NCBI RefSeq assembly: GCF_004799645.1
Contig: NZ_CP031305.1
Location: 1,984,001 to 2,048,000 of the forward strand
Direction: 5' to 3'
DNA length: 64,000 nt
Source of the DNA: Natronorubrum bangense
GTDB taxonomy: Archaea > Halobacteriota > Halobacteria > Halobacteriales > Natrialbaceae
Shown: positions 1-7,498 of the stretch, piece by piece
Numbering within the stretch: the first letter of the stretch is position 1
How the letters are laid out: the number at the start of each line of letters is the position of its first letter
Translations under genes and position numbers: made by a program
Notes under the pieces: generated by a model
What the model saw: only the letters and a program-made list of their open reading frames with translations
The model's database searches: none
What the model was told of the DNA's origin: nothing

Positions 1-122
1 CCGAGTGCGACGTCGCCGAACGCCCAGATCTCCCGCACCGGGACGGGCATTCGGTCCTCTTCGACGGTGTCGACCAACTCCTCGAGCCGATCGACTGCAT
101 CACGGCGATCAAAGCCACTCAT
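1..122 (-). CDS. Conserved haloarchaeal hypothetical protein (N-terminal part only)
   Basis: Only the first 40 or so codons lie in the window; the rest runs off the left edge. The reading starts at an ATG with bases 120-122 and gives an acidic N-terminus (MSGFDRRDAVDRLEELVD) followed by VREIWAFGDVALG. That last stretch reminds me of haloarchaeal nucleotidyltransferase-like proteins of unknown function. The family cannot be fixed from so short a piece. The gene points away from its neighbour at 188-655 in the same direction. Confidence 0.55.
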   Translation of the reverse strand, partial: MSGFDRRDAVDRLEELVDTVEEDRMPVPVREIWAFGDVAL

Positions 123-187
123 TGGCGGATGTGGGGTCTCGAGTCGCAAAACGGTTTCTTCGGGCCATGCCCACAGCCACGGCCTGT

Positions 188-655
188 TTACTCATCTCGG
201 CCGTTCGCGATGTAGACTGTCTTTCGAACGGTTGCGTGGACTGTTCCATCGCTGTCGACGAGGTCGACGGTGTAGTGACGGTCGATCGACTCCGTTCCCT
301 CGGTTTCGAGTTCGGCCTGGATCGCCTCGAGTTCCGCGTCGGAGAGTCGAAAGTTTGCGTACAGCGTCTCTCGACCGGGCTTTTTGAACCGTACCTCGGC
401 CTCCTTGTCCCAGACGACGTACTCGTCACCGAGCGTTTTCAGCAGCATCATCATGTAAAACGGATCGACAGCTGCGTAGATGCTGCCGCCGAAGATGGTG
501 CCAACGTAGTTTCGCGTTCGCCACGACAGCGGTAGCTTGATGTGGACTTCCTGCCAGTCGGGCGCGACGTACGTTACGCGGCCGCCAGTCCCACGATAGG
601 CCGGAAACAGATTGAACCCCAGCCGGTAGAGCCGAGCTCTAAGGGCGTCGAACAT
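188..655 (-). CDS. DUF4442 / hotdog-fold thioesterase-like protein
   Basis: A 155-residue protein that reads like the DUF4442 branch of the hotdog fold, a relative of PaaI-type acyl-CoA thioesterases. Visible family features are the segment NYVGTIFGGSIYAAVDPF near residues 45-62, typical of the central hotdog helix, and a C-terminal strand region with VDSDGTVHATVRKTVYI. The open frame continues upstream of the chosen start, but the extension is basic, low in acidic residues and overlaps the divergent hydrolase gene, so the ATG at 655 is preferred. The substrate is unknown. Confidence 0.75.
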   Translation of the reverse strand: MFDALRARLYRLGFNLFPAYRGTGGRVTYVAPDWQEVHIKLPLSWRTRNYVGTIFGGSIYAAVDPFYMMMLLKTLGDEYVVWDKEAEVRFKKPGRETLYANFRLSDAELEAIQAELETEGTESIDRHYTVDLVDSDGTVHATVRKTVYIANGRDE

Positions 656-806
656 GGGTTCGATTCGTGTGGCCGCTCGGAAAGCTATTTGTGAACGGGT
701 GACCCGATCCTCGCCGTTTTTCCGCCGCCCTTGGACGAGTTGCTGGCCACGGCGAGTTTGTGTCAGGAGAGCACCTTTTTTATCCGTTCCGGGCGAACGA
801 AAACCT

Positions 807-1541
807 ATGAGACACCGAATCTTCGGCGAGGACGGCGACGAGGAACTCGTGTTCGTCATGGGCTGGGGCAACCGCTGGACCCACGAGAACGTCAGTTGGC
901 TCATCGGAAAGCTGACTGATGCCGGCTACCGTGTGCATGCGTTCGAACTCCCGACGAATATCGAGGACTTCAAAGCCGACTGGCTCGAGCCAATCGCCGA
1001 ATACGTCGTCGACCTCGAGTCCTACCAGCTGCTGGGACACAGCGCGGGTGCTCTCATTGCTCAGGCGCTAGACGGCGCGGACAACCACGTCTATCTGAGT
1101 CCGTGGTGGGGATACAGCGAGGCGTATCCGGAACCACTGTTGGATGTGGTATCGAAACTGCCAACGACGTTCCCGTGTTTGCCGATCGGCGAAATGGATC
1201 GCGCGGCACTCGGCGAGAAGGCAACGGACCACCAGATCGCGACGACACCGCGATGGGTGTCGCCGGCGTTCGTCAGCGAAACCCGCCGAGCCCAAGCCGA
1301 GTTGCTGACGATCGACCACGACGCGGTCGTCTTCTGTTCACTGCGCGATCCCGTCGTCAGTCTGGCTCCGATCGGTGAGCGGGTGCCTGCTGAACACGTC
1401 GTCCTCTACGACGGCGGTCACGAGCTGTTCTCCTCCGTGAGCCGCGACCACCATATCGACACGCTGCTTGCTGCCCTCGAGAACGGTGCCGACGCCGTCG
1501 AGGAAGACAAGACGAGTGGAGAAGAGCCCGTTCCGGCCTGA
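807..1541 (+). CDS. Alpha/beta hydrolase
   Basis: A 244-residue soluble alpha/beta-hydrolase. The nucleophile elbow is GHSAG at residues 77-81 (Ser79), the likely acid lies in the LRDPV segment and the likely base in GGHELF near the C-terminus, in the expected order. The N-terminal FVMGWGNRW carries the oxyanion-region glycine-rich turn. The frame is open 51 codons further upstream, but that part is basic and overlaps the divergent DUF4442 gene, so the ATG at 807 is chosen. A TATA-like TTTTTTATCC sequence lies about 30 bases upstream. Substrate not predictable. Confidence 0.8.
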   Translation: MRHRIFGEDGDEELVFVMGWGNRWTHENVSWLIGKLTDAGYRVHAFELPTNIEDFKADWLEPIAEYVVDLESYQLLGHSAGALIAQALDGADNHVYLSPWWGYSEAYPEPLLDVVSKLPTTFPCLPIGEMDRAALGEKATDHQIATTPRWVSPAFVSETRRAQAELLTIDHDAVVFCSLRDPVVSLAPIGERVPAEHVVLYDGGHELFSSVSRDHHIDTLLAALENGADAVEEDKTSGEEPVPA

Positions 1542-1604
1542 CAATCCCGCTGAACCGACGAAGAGACGAAACGGACATACGCGTTCGTCGGTAAGCTGAC
1601 CACA

Positions 1605-2564
1605 ATGGATTGTAACCGGTGTCCCGAGGAGGCAGTCATGCACGCCGCCTACTCCGGGGCGCATCTCTGTGCGGACCACTTCCGCGAGTCGGTCGAAAAA
1701 CGGGTGCGCCGCCGCGTGCGTCGGGACGATCTCGTCCCACACGACGTGACGCCCGAAAACCCACAGACGTGGGTGATCGGCCTCTCTGGGGGCAAAGACA
1801 GCGTTGTCCTCACGCAGATTCTCCATGATACCTTCGCCAAAGATCCCCGTATCGAGCTTATCGGACTGACGATCCACGAGGGTATCGAGGGCTACCGAGA
1901 CAAGAGCCTCGAGGCCTGTCTCGACCTCACCGACGACCTTGGCATCCGCCACGAAGTCGTCAGCTACGAGGAGGAGTTCGGCGTCCGGATGGACGACGTC
2001 GTCGAGGACGACCCCGAAAACATGGCCGCCTGTGCCTACTGTGGCGTTTTCCGCCGGGACCTCCTCTCGACGTACGCCGAGGAACTCGAGGCCGACCTCC
2101 TGCTGACGGGCCACAATCTGGATGACGAGGCCCAGTCAGCGCTGATGAACTTCCTCGAGGGCGACGTCGAACAGATGGCGAAACACTTCGACGCCAGCCT
2201 CGGGCCACTCTCCGAACGCGACGAACAGGATGAGTTCGTCCCGCGTGCGAAACCCCTGCGAGATATCCCCGAAAAAGAGGTTGCCCTCTATGCCCACCTC
2301 AACGACCTCCCCGCCCACATCACGGAGTGTCCTCACTCGAGTGAGGCCTACCGTGGTGAGATCCAACAGCTCCTCTACGGGCTCGAAGAGAACCATCCCG
2401 GGACGCGTCACTCGATTCTCTCGGGCTACGAAGAACTCGCCAGCATCCTGTCCGACGAGTTCAGTGGCGACGACGGCGCCGACTTACAGGCGTGTGCCGA
2501 GTGTGGCTCGACGACGACCCGTGATATTTGTCGGAAGTGTTCGCTGCTCGAGTCGCTCGTCTAA
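1605..2564 (+). CDS. ncsA: NcsA/Ncs6-type tRNA 2-thiolation enzyme
   Basis: A 319-residue member of the TtcA/Ncs6/Ctu1 family, which adenylates and thiolates U34 of certain tRNAs, in haloarchaea together with ubiquitin-like SAMP proteins as sulfur source. The PP-loop ATP-binding motif SGGKDS is near residue 61. A zinc-ribbon pair is visible at the N-terminus (CNRCP and a later C/H pair) and another at the C-terminus (CAECG, CRKC). A central CAYCG matches the conserved catalytic-domain cysteine region. It sits about 1.2 kb downstream of ftsZ2 with one gene between; in Haloferax the ncsA and ftsZ2 genes are also neighbours (from memory). Confidence 0.88.
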   Translation: MDCNRCPEEAVMHAAYSGAHLCADHFRESVEKRVRRRVRRDDLVPHDVTPENPQTWVIGLSGGKDSVVLTQILHDTFAKDPRIELIGLTIHEGIEGYRDKSLEACLDLTDDLGIRHEVVSYEEEFGVRMDDVVEDDPENMAACAYCGVFRRDLLSTYAEELEADLLLTGHNLDDEAQSALMNFLEGDVEQMAKHFDASLGPLSERDEQDEFVPRAKPLRDIPEKEVALYAHLNDLPAHITECPHSSEAYRGEIQQLLYGLEENHPGTRHSILSGYEELASILSDEFSGDDGADLQACAECGSTTTRDICRKCSLLESLV

Positions 2565-2585
2565 TTCGGGATGTGAGTGGCCGTC

Positions 2586-3359
2586 TTACTGTGGTCTCTC
2601 GAGTACGTTTCGTGCTCGATCGAGATCCGCGGGTGTGTTGATGTTCAGGTGCCAGCCCTCGAGTTCGACGCCGACGTATCGCCTCCCGCCGGCGAGTAGT
2701 GACTCGAGGGCGTCGGTCAGTTCGTACTCGCCAGTGTCGCTTCGTTCGACTGTCTGACAGGCTCGAAACAGTGCGCGAGCGTCGTGGGTCTGGACGCCGG
2801 CAGCGATGACGCCTGACTCGGCATCGGTCGTTGACTCGAGCGACCGAACCGTTCCGTCGTTGTCGAGCACGCAGCGGGCCGCCGTCTCGGCCTCGTTTCT
2901 CGCGACACGATCGAGCAAGAGCGTGCCGTCAACGTCCGGTTCGTGATGGCGGTCGATCAGTCTCGAGAGCGTGCAGTCGCTGTCAAAGACGTTGTCGCCG
3001 TTAACGGTCACCACGTCGTCGGGAACGACATCGCGGTGCGTGTCGGACAACGCTGTGGGATCGGTCACGCCGTAGCCATCCTCGAACGCCGTACAGACCG
3101 CGTGGGCAAGCCCCTGCTGATCGTTCTGGACGGCATACCGCACTGGGACGTCGTCGACCGCGGTCCCGATGGCATCAGTGATCTCATCCGCACGGTAGCC
3201 GACCACGATGACGATTGCCTCGACGCCAGCGTCGACGACTGTGTTGAGTGTTCGCTCGAGCAACGGGTTGCCACCGATCTCGAGGAGTGGCTTCGGTGTC
3301 GCGTCCGTATACGGCCGTAAACGGGTGCCACGGCCGGCTGCAAAGACGAGTGCGTGCAT
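2586..3359 (-). CDS. Sugar-phosphate nucleotidyltransferase (AglF/RfbA-like)
   Basis: A 257-residue nucleotidyltransferase of the glucose-1-phosphate uridylyl/thymidylyl family. The N-terminal signature GRGTRLRPYT (residues 8-17), then KPLLEIGG, and a later VVTVNGDNVF (metal-binding aspartate region) and GEYELTDAL are all present. No left-handed hexapeptide repeats follow, so it is the short form like archaeal AglF, which makes nucleotide sugars for protein N-glycosylation. The open frame extends 80 codons further, through a basic segment that lacks family similarity; the ATG at 3359 gives the canonical start MHALVFAAGRG. The exact sugar is uncertain. Confidence 0.82.
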   Translation of the reverse strand: MHALVFAAGRGTRLRPYTDATPKPLLEIGGNPLLERTLNTVVDAGVEAIVIVVGYRADEITDAIGTAVDDVPVRYAVQNDQQGLAHAVCTAFEDGYGVTDPTALSDTHRDVVPDDVVTVNGDNVFDSDCTLSRLIDRHHEPDVDGTLLLDRVARNEAETAARCVLDNDGTVRSLESTTDAESGVIAAGVQTHDARALFRACQTVERSDTGEYELTDALESLLAGGRRYVGVELEGWHLNINTPADLDRARNVLERPQ

Positions 3360-3572
3360 GCGTGTGAGGGGAGATCGACTATCGGAGCGTACGAGCCATA
3401 CGGAGGGCATGCTCAAAAACCGTCGTCTCGACGACGAGCCACACAGTGTGATTGAGTGACCGCTGACCGTTGTCAGACAGCGATGGCTCTGAAATCGACT
3501 GCTGTACCTCTCCGTATCTGTCGATAAAAAACGAGAACGGCAGAAACGAGCCGTCTCGGTAGCGACACGACA

Positions 3573-3740
3573 TGCCGCGTGCGGCGGGTGGTGTGTCAAG
3601 TGCCGCGTACGGCAGGTGGTGTGTCAAGTGCCGCGTACGGCGGGTGGTGTGTCAGGTGCCGCGTACGGCGGGTGGTGTGTCAGGTGCCGCGTGCGGCGGA
3701 TGGTGTGTCAGGTGCCGCGTACGGCGGGTGGTGTGTCAAG
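3573..3740. repeat. 28-bp tandem repeat, six units
   Basis: Six head-to-tail 28-bp units start at 3573, 3601, 3629, 3657, 3685 and 3713, and a decayed seventh begins at 3741. Each unit reads TGCCGCGTACGGCGGGTGG followed by TGTGTCARG, with one to three substitutions between units. GCCG/CGGC in each unit can form a small stem. The unit length is not a multiple of three, and the open frames across it repeat the same peptide in shifted frames, so it is not coding. It begins 14 bases after the ftsZ2 stop codon, in the ftsZ2 3' region. There are no spacers, so it is not CRISPR. Confidence 0.95.
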
Positions 3741-3753
3741 TACCGTGTGCCGA

Positions 3754-4941
3754 TTACCGGATCACGTCGACGCCGTTCTGTTTCTCGAGTTCCTCACGGC
3801 CGCCGTCACTGTGGGCGCCGACGTTGGAGCCGCCGTCCTCGATGTGATTGCTCGCGTCGAAGTCGGTGTTTCGCACGCCTTCGATACTCTGGCGAGACTT
3901 GTCGGCTTGTTTCTGGGTGGTTGGGCCGAGCACCTGTGCGCTCTGGACGCCAGTCATGATCGCCATGACTCGAACCTTGCCTTTGTAGTTGTCCTGGATA
4001 CGCGCGCCCCAGATGACGTTCGCCGAGGCCTCGAGGCGCTCGGTGATGTTGTCGGCGATGCCCTCTGCCTCTTTGAGGGTGAGATCCGGGCCGCCGGTGA
4101 TGTGGACGAGCCCGCCCGAAGCACCGCGGTAGTCGACGTCCAACAGTGGGTGGTTCATCGCGTCTTTGACGACCTCGTCGGTTTTGTTCTTGTCCTGGGT
4201 TTCACCGACCAGCATGACGGCGACGCCACCCTGGTTCATGATGGTGGACATGTCCGCGTAGTCCAGGTTGATCAGCGAAGGCTGGGTAATCGTCTCCGAG
4301 ATGCCTTTCACCGTTTCGGCGATGATCTGGTCCATCACCGAGAACGCCTTGCCGATCGGGAGGTTCGGGACGTAGTCGAGCAGCCGGTTGTTGTCGAGCA
4401 CGATGATCGAGTCGGCCTGGTCGCGCAGTTTCTCGAGGCCTTCTTCGGCTTTCACCGTGCGGGCGCGTTCGACGTTGAACGGTGTCGAGACCATTCCGAC
4501 GACGATTGCACCTTGCTCCTTTGCGATTTCGGAGACGACGGGGGCGGCACCGGTCCCGGTCCCGCCACCCATGCCTGCGGTCACGAACACGAGGTCTGCG
4601 TCTCCGAGGACCTCTTTGACCGTTCCCTGAGCCATCTCGGTCGCACGTTCTCCCATCGAGGGATCGCCGCCAGCGCCGAGCCCGTTCGTGAGCGACTTGC
4701 CGACCAGAATCTTCGTGTCGGCCTCGATCATCTTCAGATGCTGTTTGTCCGTGTTGATCGCCACGGTATCGGCACCGTCGACGCCGATGTTATACAGCCG
4801 GTTGATCGTGTTGTTACCCGCACCGCCACAGCCAACGATGACGATCCGTGGATCGCCGAACTCATCGTCGTCCATGTCGGCGTCCATCTCTCGGGACTCC
4901 TGCTCCGCGTTTTCGAGTGCGTCTTGAACGATATCCTGCAT
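3754..4941 (-). CDS. ftsZ2: Cell division protein FtsZ, type 2
   Basis: A tubulin-like GTPase of 395 residues that forms the mid-cell division ring. The nucleotide-binding residues are clear: GCGGAGNNT at 38-46, the tubulin signature GGGTGTG at 125-131, [13 protein letters not shown] and the synergy region LIDVD-type helix. The N-terminus [14 protein letters not shown] and the flanking genes match haloarchaeal FtsZ2 rather than FtsZ1 (family knowledge). The C-terminal tail is acidic and ends GVDVIR. An alternative start at 4959 adds six residues. Only two bases separate it from the upstream ribbon-helix-helix gene, so the two are co-transcribed. A minisatellite follows its stop codon. Confidence 0.96.
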   Translation of the reverse strand: MQDIVQDALENAEQESREMDADMDDDEFGDPRIVIVGCGGAGNNTINRLYNIGVDGADTVAINTDKQHLKMIEADTKILVGKSLTNGLGAGGDPSMGERATEMAQGTVKEVLGDADLVFVTAGMGGGTGTGAAPVVSEIAKEQGAIVVGMVSTPFNVERARTVKAEEGLEKLRDQADSIIVLDNNRLLDYVPNLPIGKAFSVMDQIIAETVKGISETITQPSLINLDYADMSTIMNQGGVAVMLVGETQDKNKTDEVVKDAMNHPLLDVDYRGASGGLVHITGGPDLTLKEAEGIADNITERLEASANVIWGARIQDNYKGKVRVMAIMTGVQSAQVLGPTTQKQADKSRQSIEGVRNTDFDASNHIEDGGSNVGAHSDGGREELEKQNGVDVIR

Positions 4942-4943
4942 CG

Positions 4944-5123
4944 TTACACCTTGGCCCACGTTCGTTTGCCGGACTGTTCGGTCGGCCCGTCCTGTTGTTC
5001 GTTGATCATTTCACGGACGGCCGACCGGATCGCCTCGCTCCGGTTCGGAAACTCGCCCGAGTCGACTAACTGTTCGACCTCCTCGATCTGCTGTTTCGGA
5101 ATTCGCAGTGTCACACGCTCCAT
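4944..5123 (-). CDS. Small ribbon-helix-helix (CopG-type) protein next to ftsZ2
   Basis: A 59-residue protein starting [21 protein letters not shown] with [12 protein letters not shown], the classic MetJ/Arc/CopG ribbon-helix-helix pattern: one DNA-contacting strand (RVTLRIP) then two helices. The frame is open for 26 more codons upstream but that part lacks RHH features and covers the promoter-proximal palindromes, so the ATG at 5123 is chosen. It ends two bases before the ftsZ2 start and so heads an RHH-ftsZ2 operon. It probably binds DNA as a dimer; autoregulation through the palindromes just upstream is a reasonable inference. Confidence 0.85.
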   Translation of the reverse strand: MERVTLRIPKQQIEEVEQLVDSGEFPNRSEAIRSAVREMINEQQDGPTEQSGKRTWAKV

Positions 5124-5141
5124 GGTTGTATTCCCTGTAGG

Positions 5142-5315
5142 GTAAGACGGCGGCGCGCCCCTGTCAGACGCGGCGTGTCTTACACCGTAACCGCCCGACA
5201 TCGGGCGTTTTTCGGCGTTTGCCGACCGTTGTAAGACAACCGTCTTACGCGACTAAGTGGAATACTGTCATAGGCAATAAAACTTTCGCCGGATACGACT
5301 TTCTGTGTCTTACAC
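5142..5315. promoter_or_regulatory. Cluster of TGTCTTACA-type palindromes (candidate RHH operators)
   Basis: Between the two RHH genes the heptamer GTAAGAC/GTCTTAC occurs five times: 5142-5148, 5177-5183, 5231-5237, 5242-5248 and 5307-5313. Three of these are true palindromes with a 3-base centre: GTGTCTTACAC at 5175-5185 and again at 5305-5315, and GTTGTAAGACAAC at 5228-5240. The first copy lies where the TATA region of the RHH-ftsZ2 operon should be (20-25 bases before the start codon). Chance expectation for this heptamer in 200 bases is far below one. Binding by one of the adjacent RHH proteins is inferred. Confidence 0.65.
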
Positions 5316-5321
5316 CAGTCG

Positions 5322-5882
5322 TTATGAGTGACTGTCTCGGCTCAACACATCTGCAGCTGGCGTCCGACGGCCACAGCTGGGACAGAACGACCAGTCGGAA
5401 CGGATTTCATCACCACACTCGCAGAATAGCCGTCTCGAGGTCTTCTCGCCACAGTTTGGACAGTACACGTGGTCGTCGTCGACGTGTTCGCCACACTGCT
5501 CACAGTGTGTCTGTGGCCCGTTGTCGTTCGACTGTTGGCCACGGGGCTGCTCGCGATCGGCCGTGTCATACATCTCGCGATCGTGTGGCCGTGCGCGAGC
5601 ATCCGCGGCTGTGTGATCACCGACTCGAGTCGATCGATCCAGAGTCGACTCGAGTTCGTGGAGTCGATCCGCGAGCAGTTCGTCGACGCGATCCCGAACG
5701 AGTTCGTCGAGTGTCTCCGGCCGTGTGGATTCGGTTCGTCGCTCACGCTCCCTTCCTCGAGTTGGGCCGTTGCTGGCGAGATACGCGCGCAGCGCCTCCC
5801 GCATCGCTTCGCTTTTCGAAATCTCGAGGGTCTCGAGTTGCTCGACGAGGGCATCGTCGGCGCGGAACGTGATCTTGCTCAT
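5322..5882 (-). CDS. Ribbon-helix-helix protein with double zinc ribbon
   Basis: A 186-residue protein. Residues 1-45 (MSKITFRADDALVEQLETL, SEAMREALRAYL) form a ribbon-helix-helix DNA-binding domain; a charged linker follows; residues about 125-175 hold two zinc ribbons with CEQCG, CPNCG, CECG and CPSCG. In Haloferax a protein of this architecture is encoded next to ftsZ2 (from memory). It lies upstream of the small RHH gene on the same strand, across a 198-base region full of palindromes. A TATA-like ATATAGG is about 33 bases before its start. The role in division or its regulation is not known. Confidence 0.85.
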   Translation of the reverse strand: MSKITFRADDALVEQLETLEISKSEAMREALRAYLASNGPTRGRERERRTESTRPETLDELVRDRVDELLADRLHELESTLDRSTRVGDHTAADARARPHDREMYDTADREQPRGQQSNDNGPQTHCEQCGEHVDDDHVYCPNCGEKTSRRLFCECGDEIRSDWSFCPSCGRRTPAADVLSRDSHS

Positions 5883-5977
5883 CTGCGGGTTATCATCTCT
5901 GTTGACACTCCACCTATATCAATCATTCTTCCATTTCGGCTGACGGCAGCGTCTTTTTCCGTCGAAAATAACAACTC

Positions 5978-5985
5978 TTATGTTA
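5978..5985 (+). promoter_or_regulatory. TATA box of tRNA-Tyr
   Basis: TTATGTTA lies about 30 bases before the first base of tRNA-Tyr, in an AT-rich island (AAAATAACAACTCTTATG) within GC-rich DNA, the usual placement for an archaeal TATA element. Confidence 0.55.
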
Positions 5986-6011
5986 TCCAGAGCGGCTACG
6001 TTGAAGTGCAA

Positions 6012-6085
6012 CCGCCCTTAGCTCAGACTGGTAGAGCAGTCGACTGTAGATCGACTTGCCCCCCGTTCAAATCGGGGAGGGCGGA
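6012..6085 (+). tRNA. tRNA-Tyr (anticodon GUA)
   Basis: A complete cloverleaf can be drawn. The acceptor stem CCGCCCT (6012-6018) pairs with AGGGCGG (6078-6084) and the discriminator is A6085. The D stem is GCTC/GAGC, the anticodon stem GTCGA/TCGAC (6039-6043, 6051-6055) encloses the loop CTGTAGA with anticodon GTA at 6046-6048, and the T arm is CCCCG TTCAAAT CGGGG (6061-6077). The C1-G72 pair is typical of archaeal tRNA-Tyr. There is no intron and CCA is not encoded. Five T residues follow at 6087-6091. Confidence 0.97.
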
Positions 6086-6137
6086 CTTTTTGTGATTCCA
6101 ACCGACGAGCGAAGCGAGTCGCCGGAATCTCAAAAAG
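6086..6137. terminator. Long inverted repeat behind tRNA-Tyr, possible bidirectional terminator
   Basis: CTTTTTGTGATTCC at 6086-6099 is matched by GGAATCTCAAAAAG at 6124-6137, an inverted repeat with 13 of 14 positions complementary. The 24-base middle contains CGAC/GTCG and a GCGAAGCGAG core, so the whole can fold into one long hairpin. The outer arms carry T5 on each strand, so it could end transcription from either side. Confidence 0.6.
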
Positions 6138-6215
6138 AAGATCGTGACCCTATTTGAACACGAGAGCCGCACGCCCGGGAGCGCAGCGAAGCGAGCACCC
6201 CGGAACGTCTCACTC

Positions 6216-6239
6216 CGTTCAAAGTGGGGAGAGCGGACT
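6216..6239 (+). repeat. Degenerate copy of the tRNA-Tyr 3' end
   Basis: The 24 bases here match tRNA-Tyr positions 6064-6087 (T loop, T stem 3' arm, acceptor 3' arm and two following bases) at 21 of 24 positions. The copy begins CGTTCAAAG and ends GCGGACT. It lies 152 bases downstream in the same orientation. tRNA 3' ends are common integrase attachment sites, so this may be the scar of an integration or a tandem duplication; no integrase is present. Confidence 0.6.
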
Positions 6240-6428
6240 GTTACTGGGAACAGTGTGAGCAGTCGATCGTCCAACAGACACGCTTCCTGCGGGTTATTTT
6301 CGTTCGATGTCTGAACCTGTCCGACTGCTTGCGATCGAGTTTCCACTGCCGTCTGTCCGACAGCCTCGGGCGGCTCGAGCGGCCGGCTGAGGCGAACGTT
6401 TTTCTCGTCCCGGTTCGACCCACCCGGT
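6240..6428. other. Region without a recognised gene before DUF5779 gene
   Basis: Together with the tRNA-trailing repeats this makes a gene-free stretch of about 340 bases. I see no convincing coding sequence in this part. A C/T-rich stretch (GTTTTTCTCGTCCCGG) about 25-30 bases before the next ATG may hold its promoter. Confidence 0.4.
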
Positions 6429-6719
6429 ATGAGCGATTTCGACCTCGACCTCCGTGCGGTCGAGGAACACATCGACGAGGAACTCGAGATCGAAGGCAGT
6501 GTGATCCTCGGCGTCTTGGATGGAACGACGCCGGCAGCAGAGTGGCTCGAGGCGATCTCGAAGGGGAACCTGCTCGTCCTCAACGTCGAGGGCGACGTCA
6601 ACGACTTAGCGTCGGGCTTTGCCCGCGATGTCAAGGAGTCGGGTGGCAGTCTGATCCACTTCCGGGGCTTTCTGCTCGTGGCTCCGCCGGGCGTCGACGT
6701 CAGTACTGAGCGCCTGTGA
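6429..6719 (+). CDS. DUF5779-like conserved haloarchaeal protein
   Basis: A 96-residue acidic protein starting MSDFDLDLRAVEEHIDEE, with GVLDGTTPAAEWLEAI, NVEGDVNDLASGFA and GGSLIHFRGFLLVAPPG. It matches my memory of the DUF5779 family, small proteins found throughout haloarchaea with no known function. No signal peptide or membrane segment is visible. Its last 20 bases overlap the convergent VOC gene on the other strand. Confidence 0.72.
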   Translation: MSDFDLDLRAVEEHIDEELEIEGSVILGVLDGTTPAAEWLEAISKGNLLVLNVEGDVNDLASGFARDVKESGGSLIHFRGFLLVAPPGVDVSTERL

Positions 6720-7392
6720 ACGTCAGGAAGTGCCCGTCAGGGTCGCGAACGACGACCGATTCATCCGTCTCTCGTTCGACGGCACAGACGCGATCCGAGA
6801 TGGCCTCGAGCGCCGCCCTCGGATCCTCGGTCTCGAACCCGAGGTCGACGTGGACACCGCCACGAGCGTCGGCGATCCCTAGCTGTGGCTCCCAGAGTTC
6901 CAGCGCCATCGGGCCGTTCATGCGTACGCGTTCGCGGTCGCCACCCACATCACCCGTCTCGAACCCGAGGTCGGCGTAGAACGACGCCGCACGCTCGAGT
7001 GATTCGACCTCGAGGACGACCTCGAAGATGCCGTCGATGCCCGGACCCGAAACGTCCTGTTGGCCGAGTTCGACGCAGTTACCGTCGGGATCGTACAGAT
7101 ACAGTGAGCTGACGGGGCCGAACTGGGCCTCCTCCAGATCGTACTCCTCGCTCAGCCGGTCCCACCAGTCGTCGTACTCCGTGCGGGGAATCGAGAACGC
7201 GTAGTGGGTGTGGAGGCCACCACGGGGAAACCTGTCGGGACGGCGGAGGACTAGATCGGTTTCGCCCGCCTCACACACGAGTTCGTCGTCCTCCTGTGTC
7301 GCCACAGAGAGGTCCAGCGTCTCCTCGTAAAACGTACGCGCTCGCTCGAGAGACTTGACTTCGAGAGCGAGCCAGGACAGCCCAGTGAGCAT
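6700..7392 (-). CDS. VOC family protein with two glyoxalase-fold modules
   Basis: A 230-residue protein made of two vicinal-oxygen-chelate repeats. The first (about residues 4-115) begins LSWLALEVKSLERARTFYEE and ends YLYDPDGNCVELGQ; the second (about 122-228) begins IFEVVLEVESLERAASFYAD and ends VVRDPDGHFLTFTG. The family covers glyoxalases and ring-cleaving dioxygenases as well as non-catalytic binders, so the reaction is open. The frame extends 28 codons upstream through a basic segment without VOC features; the ATG at 7392 gives the canonical start. Its 3' end overlaps that of the DUF5779 gene by 20 bases. Confidence 0.82.
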   Translation of the reverse strand: MLTGLSWLALEVKSLERARTFYEETLDLSVATQEDDELVCEAGETDLVLRRPDRFPRGGLHTHYAFSIPRTEYDDWWDRLSEEYDLEEAQFGPVSSLYLYDPDGNCVELGQQDVSGPGIDGIFEVVLEVESLERAASFYADLGFETGDVGGDRERVRMNGPMALELWEPQLGIADARGGVHVDLGFETEDPRAALEAISDRVCAVERETDESVVVRDPDGHFLTFTGAQY

Positions 7393-7498
7393 GCTTGTTC
7401 GTACGCCCGGGAGGTGCATAGATGCTCTGGCGGGGCCAGTCGGCACCCTGCTCCTGTTGGCTACACGTTTATACACCGCGCGTTCATACTACTGATAG

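Noticed and set aside
3573..3740. CRISPR array
   Set aside because: The units are head-to-tail with no spacers and no cas genes are in the window.
3616..5145. 509-codon open frame on the plus strand
   Set aside because: It is antisense to ftsZ2 and the RHH gene and begins in the noncoding tandem repeat; such long antisense frames are common in high-GC haloarchaeal DNA.
6012..6240. Integrated provirus at tRNA-Tyr
   Set aside because: Only a 24-base tRNA remnant is seen; no integrase, capsid or replication genes lie next to it.
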